From Owenia fusiformis (Eukaryota; Annelida; Polychaeta; Sabellida; Oweniidae): a DNA stretch of 64,000 nt. Where the stretch lies: assembly GCA_903813345.2 (NCBI GenBank), contig CAIIXF020000009.1, forward strand, positions 23,897,759 to 23,961,758. The letters are read 5' to 3'. Under the pieces are notes generated by a model. It had not been told where the DNA came from, did not search any database, and saw nothing but the letters and a program-made list of their open reading frames with translations. The translations under genes and the position numbers were made by a program. Within the stretch, counting starts at the first letter, position 1. Every line of letters begins with the position of its first letter. Below are positions 42,201-52,100 of this stretch, piece after piece.

Positions 42201-44539
42201 TAAAGTATGCAGTTTTGTGATTTTTAGAAAATAGACATGACAAGGAATGACCTGAGCCAAAAATATTCTAAAATTGAAACAATTTTTTGTTTAGCCTGCT
42301 CGTTATCTCTGATTCTCTCTTTGAGTAGAGGTCTTAGTTGTAAGGAGATAATTTAAAACGGCAGTGTGCTTTGCTTTTTTGACAGTTTGAAATTATGGAC
42401 ATTACCAGGAGGAGATCTAGTGCAAAAACTGAATCATGCATCTATAATTACCTGCACTGCTTTCTCCAAAGATGCATTGTTTCTGGTGACTGGTTCGCAA
42501 GATAAATCTCTGAAGGTTTGGGAAGCATCAACCGGGAAACTGACACAGGTATATTGAAAATGCTGTATTTGTCAACGCTCGGCTACTACTAAATAAACTA
42601 GATATAGTATCGCAATATATCCATCCTTGGAATATTCTCCACTAATTTGGCAATAAATAACCTTTTTTATTTTATATGGCGACATATTTGATTCCAAATT
42701 CCCGCATTCTACCACAGGTGCTCGTGGAACATGATGATCACGTGAGTTGTGTCTCTGTGACCGACAGCAATAGCCACGTGTTGTCAGGGTCATTGGACAC
42801 TACAATAATGATCTGGGGACTATCTACTGGCGCGGTGGAGCATAAACTAAGGGGTCACACGGCGGAAGTTACTGTTGTTCAAGTCACATCAGATGGAAGC
42901 ATTGCCATTTCAGGTTGGCTTGCACATTCAATATCTCCCATCATACAGTGTATCTGGTTTTGGTGCTTACAATTGATAGGAATCTTGATTGACTTGAAAT
43001 GATCTCGACCTTATACTAGACTAGTATAGTTCTTAATGTCATCACCACAAGGCGTTCTCCAGAACTCACAAATAATGTTTTAAAGCCGAGAAAATACTGG
43101 TTAGATTGGTTGCTCATGGTTGCAATGTCTTTGTTAAAAAGTGAATATCCTCCAGGGGCGTAGCCAGCTTTCGGCATGGGGTGGGGGATGCGATCGCCTA
43201 ATTTTTTTCCGTTTTCAGTCAGTGTGTGCGATCGTGGCATAAGGCAAAATTTGTTTTGAATTTTACAAAAATTGATGCAACTTGAAGTTTGTATCTTCAC
43301 ATTTTCATGGGGGTCATGCAATCCCCCTGGCTTCTTCTATGATCATCTAATGGTAAAACCTGATTTACTACATTTGACTAGTCATCTTCAATTCGATGGC
43401 CATTTTCTATTATGACTTAATTCATCAGGGAAATCAAAAACACCTAACAAGGAGTTAAAAAGGTTTAGAAAATATTTTATACTTTCTGAGATAGTTGAAT
43501 AAAGGTCGATTGAGGTATTTAAATGGAGGGTTTTAGCTGTCCGCATACTGGATTTAAACCGAACTACAGTTGCCAAAGATTTTTCATCCATGATTAAGTT
43601 CGCCCCATTACTATGTTCGGATACTGAGGATTAGCTTTGAGTAAATCAGATCGTACTGTTAATAACTGATAACATCCATACACCGATTCATTCTGCTATC
43701 TGATGCAGGTTCAAAAGACGGCACTCTCCGAGTATGGAGCATCAATAGGGGCTCCATCCTTACAATGTTTGATGTGCACTATCCAATACTGAACATTGTC
43801 ATGAAATTTGATGCTGGGCACATAGCGGTCCATTTGGAGGAGAACAACAACATCCCCCTGCTATGTTTACATAATAGCCCGGCCTCAGAGGTGAAGAGCC
43901 ACAGTGATATAGATATACACATCATCCCCGGAGGTATGGACCTTTTCATAGTTTTAATTGCTTATTACTTGAAATATTCTTATAAGATTGCTCTTGCTGT
44001 TATTATGAGATAAATGATGTGTTGAATAACGTAGAACTCCATGCCTATTATACTTGCTTATGTCTTGTTTCAGACAATGGTGTTTTGCCCATTAAACCAC
44101 GAAATTGTGTCAGGTCAACGTCCGTTTATCCGGTTCCAAAGAGGAAAGATGACCATCATCGTTTCTCTGTATCAACCATTCCAGAAATTATAAAGGTAAA
44201 CCAGGTCTCTGACTTAGTCTGAACTGAATATTGATTCCTTACGCAATCGCACAATACATGATCCCTTTAGGAACTGTCAGAAACACCCAAAGTTTTACGT
44301 ACATAGTTTTATAACCATAACCATTGATCATATCGTAAGAGTTGAAATGCCTTGTTTTATAGATGTCTCCAATTAAGGGCAATCAACTGAAGCCAAAAGG
44401 GACTAAGAGTAAAGGGAACAAGTCTAAAAAAGGACGGAAAGACATTAAGGCGGATGACCGCAGTATCGCAAGTGGGAGCAGTGACGGTGGTAGCAAGGAC
44501 CCATGCGTCAAGGCATCTCGAACATGCGTTTTACTGTGA
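21277..44539 (+). CDS. NWD1: NACHT and WD40 repeat protein, NWD1-like, with C-terminal CAAX box
   Basis: 23 exons: 21277-21433, 23655-23860, 25184-25283, 29099-29201, 29888-30054, 30562-30636, 30909-32243, 32557-32859, 35080-35313, 35734-35991, 36942-37083, 37659-37840, 38857-38985, 39325-39404, 39668-39847, 40843-40960, 41159-41349, 41818-42026, 42386-42548, 42718-42913, 43709-43933, 44074-44195, 44363-44539 (5052 nt, 1683 aa). Residues about 45-300 resemble the DUF4062-type N terminus (FSEEKQ, GNKYG). The NACHT NTPase has Walker A GPPGSGKST (about 420) and Walker B LLLIIDG (D about 512). About 13 WD40 repeats follow, enough for two propellers. The last exon is lysine-rich and ends C-V-L-L, a geranylgeranylation-type CAAX box. 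Vertebrate NWD1 is a cytosolic STAND protein of about 1.56 kb residues; ligand and signalling here are unknown. Weak points: the acceptor at 36942 was chosen because the better-looking site at 36920 gives an immediate stop, and the acceptor at 29888 is phase-based. Confidence 0.88.
21546..21787. mobile_element. 242-bp MITE in intron 1 of the NWD1-like gene
   Basis: Left end TAGGGAGGTTAGATACACG and right end CGTGTAACTTAACCTCCCTA are inverted repeats with TA borders. A solo related end (GTGTAGCTTGACCTCCCT) lies at about 37366-37383. Confidence 0.8.
22723..22903. mobile_element. Small TIR element, CCCGTAGCCAGG termini
   Basis: Left end CCCCGTAGCCAGG and right end CCTGGCTACGGG are inverse. The 88-aa ORF inside is a by-product. 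A related element with GGGGCGTAGCCAG lies at about 43152-43333. Confidence 0.75.
23504..23591. mobile_element. 88-bp MITE of the TACAGGGTG family
   Basis: Left TACAGGGTGGTACAA and right inverse TTGGACCACCCTGTA. It sits 63 bp upstream of exon 2 of the NWD1-like gene. Confidence 0.85.
24196..24857. mobile_element. Inverted-repeat element, about 660 bp
   Basis: The left arm (about 24196-24260: TTTAAATTACCGCCTGGACC, then CGCCCACCATGCAGGG) is imperfectly inverse to the right arm (about 24798-24857: CCCTACAGGGTGTGGTGGG, then GGGCCAGGCGGCAAATTAAA). A partial relative lies at about 34834-34895. Non-coding, in an NWD1-like intron. Confidence 0.7.
27230..28735. repeat. Tandem array of 120-170-bp units rich in AGGTCA half-sites
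   Basis: About ten tandem units in intron 3 of the NWD1-like gene, marked by ATCATCTACATGTTCTCAGA near 27342, 27465, 27637, 27783, 27922, 28059, 28193, 28482 and 28609, with a divergent unit near 28329. Each unit also has TTTGACCTTCAATGACCTTC and CTCAAGGTCAAAAAAGGTCA. A GC-rich leader with GGCGTCCGGCGTCTG repeats precedes it (27236-27275). The T-run length and the number of internal AAATCTGACTTTAGATTTGA copies vary. Confidence 0.93.
29652..29887 (+). repeat. Tandem copies of a splice-acceptor region
   Basis: Four imperfect copies of a 48-80-bp unit (TATATGTTTTGAGAAGGGCA, then GCCGAAACTAATTCTGGT) run directly into the 5-prime boundary of NWD1-like exon 5. The exon edge itself reads ATGTTTTAAGAGGGGCACC, then CGAAACTGATTCTG, so it is the last, diverged unit of the array. 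Confidence 0.85.
33994..34216. mobile_element. MITE, CAGGGTGTCAAATAAA termini
   Basis: The left end CAGGGTGTCAAATAAAAACG, followed by TTCTCCC, is inverse to the right end GGGAGAGAACATATTTATTT followed by GACACC. About 223 bp, non-coding, intronic. Confidence 0.75.
37103..37386. mobile_element. Composite remnant: one CAGGGTG end and one CTCCCT end
   Basis: TACAGGGTGATCCAGAAATAACG starts about 20 bp after the exon ending at 37083. No matching inverse end is seen. At 37366-37383 is a solo terminus of the 21546-type MITE. The region between is unique-looking AT-rich DNA. Probably decayed or truncated insertions. Confidence 0.5.
38478..38800. repeat. Tandem repeat, about 73-78-bp unit, four copies
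   Basis: Units carry TCAAATGAAAGGACATGTTA, TTCTGTTTATTGTATACTGT and AAAGCCACCATAATACA. The array ends about 55 bp before the exon at 38857, in an intron of the NWD1-like gene. Confidence 0.9.
39848..39905 (+). repeat. Intronic echo of the upstream exon
   Basis: The sequence after the donor (CTATAAACATTGAACACAGG, then GACAGGAACACAACCTGT) repeats part of the exon just upstream (CTACAAACATTCAACACAGG, then AACACAACCTGT, about 39764-39800), with a few changes. A small duplicated exon fragment. Confidence 0.65.
42046..42335 (+). repeat. Dispersed repeat family, copy C
   Basis: Closely matches copy A (845-1195) in the same orientation, from AGATTCACAATATGTTATAA to CTGATTCTCTCTTT. It begins about 20 bp after the NWD1-like exon ending at 42026 and ends about 50 bp before the next exon, filling almost the whole intron. 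Confidence 0.85.
43152..43333. mobile_element. Small TIR-like element, GGGGCGTAGCCAG end
   Basis: Begins CCAGGGGCGTAGCCAG and ends near CCCCCTGGCTTC. Related to the element at 22723-22903. Non-coding, intronic. Confidence 0.6.
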
Positions 44540-46152
44540 TTCAAGATTAAGGCCAGGGTGCACTTTGATGGAATTTCATGACCATGTGCTATTTTCAGAT
44601 AAACATAACTCATTCCAAACATCATCTACATCTTTCATTCTTGCACAAAAGATGCATTAGTGTACCTAGACTATTAATCGAGGGTAGATAATTTTTCAGA
44701 ATGTTTGAATAATTACTAAGAATATTCAGTGGTTTACTTTTCAAAATTGCAAACAAATTTCAACATGCAACCTGGCCTTAATTAATAACAATTTTTAAGA
44801 AATTGAAATACCAATTTCAAGTCCATTATCTACTGATCTTTCATTAACCAAATTGGTCATACAAAACATCTGAAGGACATTGTGTTTTGGAACTTAAACT
44901 GCTTCAAATGTTATACGTTTTATGCTAGTAGAGGGGTATTATCCCAGAAGGTTTCTTAAAACCAGTTATTTTATTCTCTTTGAATGTAGTACTTTATATC
45001 TCATCCAGTCTGTAAAATCTCATTGAGATGATTTCTGATTTACTTTTTTCACATGTGATGATAAATAACATTTATTGCAAAACATGTTCAATCACTTATT
45101 GATATAAAAATAAATAAATAAAATATATACTTTTATATGTACGTTGCCCAACAAGATGTGGTATAGAAAGGGGGACATGGACTGAAGTAAACATGTTGAT
45201 TTTGAATACGGTATTAAAGATAATATGATTCAACATTACAAGAGTCCAATCCTGAAAATACCAAAAGTCACTACTTGGAAGTTGTTCTTAGTTTGTTTAT
45301 AATCATGTCAGGTCTAAAGCATCCACTAAGTTGGTCGGCCGTTGAGTACATGTAATAAATTAAAGATTTGGGTATAAAAAAGGTCAAGAGCATCACCCCA
45401 TCTATACTGAGATCTGATAAGTGGATGTGAGTGGACATCATCGTCAAAAATTCACATTAACAAGTCATTTACGAGGAGGTTTATGCTAATGAGACAGGGT
45501 TATAAAGTATATCTGTGCACACTGCATTGTATTAAACACGTATATTAAAATATGAATGTAAATTTGAGAGATTTGTTACGGTATCCCTTGATGTTATTGT
45601 AAATAAATTTGAAATGACATTTAGTTGTTATTAATGTTAATTAGATTCATACTAGAAAAATCGGCAACTCAACAGAGTTGCAAACCAAACGACCAAGATA
45701 TGTTTCTCTCTATTCCAAGATCCCATAATGTGAAGACAAACTTTGTAAAAATTACGCATTTGGTGTAGCCATTTTTAATTTCAACTAGGCTTAGCCTATA
45801 TCAGAAAGACTATTCCTATTGCACATTTTCACTCCAAGTCTCATTCCAAAAATCAATCCACTAGTATATAGTTCTGTTACTGCCGAGACAAACGAACGAA
45901 CGGACGAAAACATGACTATAACTCTACCAATCTTGGTCGTTGAGAAAATAATTGCAGCGACATTGAGACAGATCATGCTCTTTCTGGTCGTGTTTGACAA
46001 GTCTCGATAAAAATAAAAACTGAATAAAATTTATAAACGATCAATAAAAACTGACCTTGGATTTCTCATTGGGTTTGTGGTAAGAATTAGAACGGGTTGT
46101 TTGTACACTGACCTCTCTCTCATAGAGGGATTTGAAATGCGAAGAAAACAGA
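44540..46152. other. Gap between the NWD1-like and receptor-kinase genes
   Basis: Probably includes the NWD1-like 3-prime UTR. Clustered AATAAA hexamers at about 45108-45122 could serve polyadenylation. At 45655-45960 there is a dispersed repeat with TCGGCAACTCAACAGAGTT and CGAACGAACGGACGAAAACA, related to sequence near 20279. No gene otherwise. Confidence 0.5.
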
Positions 46153-49100
46153 ATGTTGCCTCTTATCATAACGTTTTGTATGGTGTTTGGCGTTGCTTCC
46201 AGTGAAAATATTACCGGTAAGTACCCGAAAACTATTTAAATCGCTTAATAATCGAAACCTTTAAGCTTTAAATGAGTTCTAAGTTTGACCTTTGTGAATT
46301 ATTAAACGTCCACATATCATTGAAACAATATAAGAGACTTTTTTGTTATCGTTAGATTGCATTGATGGTGAATATTTCGATGGAATCCAGTGTGAATATT
46401 GTATTGAGGGAACGTATCAAGACCAGCCCGCCCAGAACGTTTGTATTTCATGCCCCCCTGGAAAAACAACAGAATTTTCTGCTTCTACAACGATTGACGA
46501 TTGTTCAGGTATTTATCTATCATTCACATTAGTCCGCAATGCAATGTAATCCAAACTAATTTAATACAATACTATGTAATACAGTGCAATATAAACCAAT
46601 ACAATGCAATGAAATATACAAATACAATTTTTACAACAAAACACAACAAAATACATTACCATATAATACGTATCATACAATACAATACAATAAAATACAA
46701 TAGTAGCCCGGACAGGTTGAATGATGCTGTCGTGTTTTACTCCATATTTCCAAAAAACAACCATTCTTATTGAAATTTTCATATTTAATTCTGGAGACAA
46801 TTTCCAACATGGAAAAAAAATATTTTAACGAAATCCCTAATTTTATGATTAAAATAGGCTATATTTCAAAAAGATGCCACTGTCTATAATATATAGGTTT
46901 TTGCTTGAACAATTGAACTTTTAACGTCATTTCAAAGATTTTCACGTTCTTCTACAGTAGATGCTAATGTATAACAAAATATGTGGAAATCAGAAAGAAT
47001 GGCCTTCTGGTTACTTCTAGAAAAATATTTTAATTGAGCATGACTTTCAATGAGAAGATGCATTTCAAGTAAAAAAAAAATACACGAGACAGATTTTCTT
47101 TAAATATGTTATGCTTATTCTATGGGAAACCAAAAGTATTCAGAAAATATTTTTAGAAATTCACCGTCCGGATATTGAGAAATAAAACTTTGAATGTTAT
47201 TAATCAATGGGGAAATATTATTATTCCATTGTATTCAATGACTCCAATTGACAAATGAAGGTGTTAATAGATCAGCATGGATGTGTCTAATATATAATTG
47301 TACTAAAAACTAGGAAGAAAGCAAAAAATTACTAACGCCTTGATTTGAACCCACCACTTCATAAGTAGGACCCTGAAGAACTACCTTAATGGACATTCTT
47401 TTTTCATGTTGATACATATCCTGTTTGTATAATATAATAAACGTCCTTGAAAGAGTATGATTTTTTGTCAAATGAAATGATTTAAATATGAATGGAATAG
47501 TGGCAGGTACTATTCATACTAGCATTTAAATGAGTTGCCCCATGAAGTTAATCGGTAGCCGACAGCCGTTACACTGCATGTTTTGTGATTCTTATATACA
47601 ATGAACTTCAGAATTTTGTTTTGTAGATATTTGTCCTGTTGGTCATTATTTTTCAAACATAACAACCCCAGGGTGCTTCGTATGTCCAATTGGCTACTAC
47701 CAACCATTAAATGGTTCATTTTCTTGTTTACCTGGCACTGCGGGAACATTTCAAAACGAGACCGGACAGACATATTGCGAAAGTTGCAGACCTGGATTTT
47801 ATCAAGATAACTATGGTAACCATACATGTATCCCTTGTCCACCTGGTTACTACAACAATGATACATCGAATTCTACATTATGTGATCCTTGCCCAATGGG
47901 ATCCTTTCAAAGTGAAGAAGGAAGCGAATCTTGTGATGTTTGCAATGGGATAATTTACAAAAATGGGCAGACAGACTGTGCATGCGAGGCTGGGTTTTTT
48001 CAAGTCGTAAACAATAATGGAAATTGCACAGCATGTCCAGAAGGAACATTTAGGAATGCGTCTGGGAGATTTGACTATTGTGAACCGTGTCCAGTTGGGT
48101 CATTCCAGAACAACAATGGCAGTGAGACATGTTTGCCATGTGAACAAGGAACATTTCAAAACGAGACTGGACAGACATATTGCGAAAGTTGTACTCCTGG
48201 ATTTTATCAAGACAACTATGGTAACCATACATGTATCCCTTGTCCACCTGGTTTCTACAACAACGATACATTAAATTCTACATTATGTGATCCTTGTCCT
48301 TGGGGATCTTTTCAAAGTGAAGAAGGAAGCGAATCTTGTGATGTTTGCAATGGGATGATTTACAAAAATGGACAGACAGACTGTGCATGCGAGGCTGGCT
48401 TTTTTCAAGTCGTAAACAATAATGGAAATTGCACAGCATGTCCAGAAGGAACATTTAGGAATGCGTCTGGGAGATTTGACCATTGTGAACCGTGTCCAGT
48501 TGGGTCATTCCAGAACAACAATGGCAGTGAGACATGTTTGCCTTGTGAACAAGGAACATTTCAAAACGAGACTGGACAGACATATTGCGAAAGTTGTACT
48601 CCTGGATTTTATCAAGATAACTATGGAAACCATACATGTATCCCTTGTCCACCTGGTTACTACAACAACGATACATTGAATTCTACATTATGTGATCCTT
48701 GTCCTATGGGATCTTTTCAAAGTGAGGAAGGAAGCGAATCTTGTGATGTTTGCAATGGGATAATTTACAAAAATGGGCAGACAGACTGTGTATGCGAGGC
48801 TGGTTTTTTTCAAGTCGTAAACAATAATGGAAATTGCACAGCATGTCCAGAAGGAACATTTAGGAATGCGTCTGGGAGATTTGACCATTGTGAACCGTGT
48901 CCAGTTGGGTCATTCCAGAACAACAATGGCAGTGAGACATGTTTGCCATGTGAACAAGGAACATTTCAAAACGAGACTGGACAAACATATTGCGAAAGTT
49001 GTACTCCTGGATTTTATCAAGACAACTATGGTAACCATACATGTATCCCTTGTCCACCTGGTTACTACAACAACGATACATTAAATTCTACATTATGTGA

Positions 49101-52100
49101 TCCTTGTCCTTGGGGATCTTTTCAAAGTGAAGAAGGAAGCGAATCTTGTGATGTTTGCAATGGGATGATTTACAAAAATGGGCAGACAGACTGTGCATGC
49201 GAGGCTGGCTTTTTTCAAGTCGTAAACAATAATGGAAATTGCACAGCATGTCCAGAAGGAACATTTAGGAATGCGTCTGGGAGATTTGACTATTGTGAAC
49301 CGTGTCCAGTTGGGTCATTCCAGAACAACAATGGCAGTGAGACATGTTTGCCATGTGAACAAGGAACATTTCAAAACGAGACTGGACAGACATATTGCGA
49401 AAGTTGTACTCCTGGATTTTATCAAGACAACTATGGTAACCATACATGTATCCCCTGTCCACCTGGTTACTACAACAACGATACATTAAATTCTACATTA
49501 TGTGATCCTTGTCCTTGGGGATCTTTTCAAAGTGAAGAAGGAAGCGAATCTTGTGATGTTTGCAATGGGATAATTTACAAAAATGGACAGACAGACTGTG
49601 CATGTGAGGCTGGCTTTTTTCAAGTCGTAAACAATAATGGAAATTGCACAGCATGTCCAGAAGGAACATTTAGGAATGCGTCTGGGAGATTTGACCATTG
49701 TGAACCGTGTCCAGTTGGGTCATTCCAGAACAACAATGGCAGTGAGACATGTTTGCCATGTGAACAAGGAACATTTCAAAACGAGACTGGACAGACATAT
49801 TGCGAAAGTTGTACTCCTGGATTTTATCAAGATAACTATGGAAACCATACATGTATCCCTTGTCCACCTGGTTACTACAACAACGATACATTGAATTCTA
49901 CATTATGTGATCCTTGTCCTATGGGATCTTTTCAAAGTGAGGAAGGAAGCGAATCTTGTGATGTTTGCAATGGGATAATTTACAAAAATGGACAGACAGA
50001 CTGTGCATGCGAGGCTGGCTTTTTTCAAGTCGTAAACAATAATGGAAATTGCACAGCATGTCCAGAAGGAACATTTAGGAATGCGTCTGGGAGATTTGAC
50101 CATTGTGAACCGTGTCCAGTTGGGTCATTCCAGAACAACAATGGCAGTGAGACATGTTTGCCTTGTGAACAAGGAACATTTCAAAACGAGACTGGACAGA
50201 CATATTGCGAAAGTTGTACTCCTGGATTTTATCAAGATAACTATGGAAACCATACATGTATCCCTTGTCCACCTGGTTACTACAACAACGATACATTGAA
50301 TTCTACATTATGTGATCCTTGTCCTATGGGATCTTTTCAAAGTGAGGAAGGAAGCGAATCTTGTGATGTTTGCAATGGGATAATTTACAAAAATGGGCAG
50401 ACAGACTGTGTATGCGAGGCTGGTTTTTTTCAAGTCGTAAACAATAATGGAAATTGCACAGCATGTCCAGAAGGATCATTTAGGAATGCGTCTGGGAGAT
50501 TTGACCATTGTGAACCGTGTCCATTTGGGTCATTCCAGAACAACAATGGCAGTGAGACATGTTTGCCATGTGAACAAGGAACATTTCAAAACGAGACTGG
50601 ACAAACATATTGCGAACGTTGTACTCCTGGATTTTATCAAGACAACTATGGTAACCATACATGTATCCCTTGTCCACCTGGTTACTACAACAACGATACA
50701 TTAAATTCTACATTATGTGATCCTTGTCCTTGGGGATCTTTTCAAAGTGAAGAAGGAAGCGAATCTTGTGATGTTTGCAATGGGATAATTTACAAAAATG
50801 GGCAGACAGACTGTGCATGCGAGGCTGGGTTTTTTCAAGTCGTAAACAATAATGGAAATTGCACAGCATGTCCAGAAGGAACATTTAGGAATGCGTCTGG
50901 GAGATTTGACTATTGTGAACCGTGTCCAGTTGGGTCATTCCAGAACAGCAATGGCAGTGAGATCTGCTTGCCTTGTGAACCAGGAACATTTCAAAACGAA
51001 ACTGGACAGACATATTGTGAAAGTTGTACTCCTGGATTTTATCAAGATAACTATGGTAACCATACATGTATCCCTTGTCCACCTGGTTACTACAACAATG
51101 ATACACTGAATTCTACATTATGTGATCCTTGTCCTTTGGGATCCTTTCAAAGTGAAGAAGGAAGCGAATCTTGTGATATTTGCAATGGGATAATTTACAA
51201 AAATGGACAGACAGACTGTGCATGCGAGGCTGGCTTTTTTCAAGTCGTAAACAATAATGGAAATTGCACAGCATGTCCAGAGGGAACATTTAGGAATGCG
51301 TCTGGGAGATTTGACCATTGTGAACTGTGTCCACTTGGGTCATTCCAAAACAACAATGGCAGTGATACATGTTTGCCTTGTGAACAAGGAACATATCAAA
51401 ACGAGACTGGACAGACATATTGCGAAAGTTGTACTCCTGGATTTTATCAAGATAACTATGGTAACCATACATGTATCCCTTGTCCACCTGGTTTCTACAA
51501 CAACGATACACTGAATTCCACATTTTGTGATCCTTGTCCTTGGGGATCTTTTCAAAGTGAAGAAGGAAGCGAATCTTGTGATATTTGCAATGGGATAATT
51601 TACAAAAATGGACAGACAGACTGTGCATGCGAGGCTGGGTTTTTTCAAGTCGTAAACAATAATGGAAATTGCACAGCATGTCCAGAGGGAACATTTAGGA
51701 ATGCGTCTGGGAAATTTGACCATTGTGAACCGTGTCCACTTGGGTCATTCCAGAACAACAATGGCAGTGAGATCTGTTTGCCTTGTGAACCAGGATCATT
51801 TCAAAACGAGACTGGACAGACATATTGCGAAAACTGTAGCAATGGAACATATAGGTCCGAACAGGATGATGCAACAATCTGTCGACCATGTCAGGAAGGG
51901 AGCTATCAACAACATAGCGGAAGTACTTCATGCGATAACTGCATTAATGGGAACGCTAACACTAGTCTGCACTTCGATATATGTATGTGTAACCCTGGTT
52001 ATCGACAGTTTGCATATGGGGAACCAGTGTGTGAGCCTTGTCCTATAGGTTCTTATAGAAGAAGTGACGATCCGTTTGACCAGTGTAAATCGTGTGATTA

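Noticed and set aside
48017-51931. ORFs recurring every 405 bp in other frames and on the minus strand
   Set aside because: They recur only because the coding exon is repetitive. The single plus-strand frame is open over 4.68 kb with a cysteine pattern; the others are shadows.
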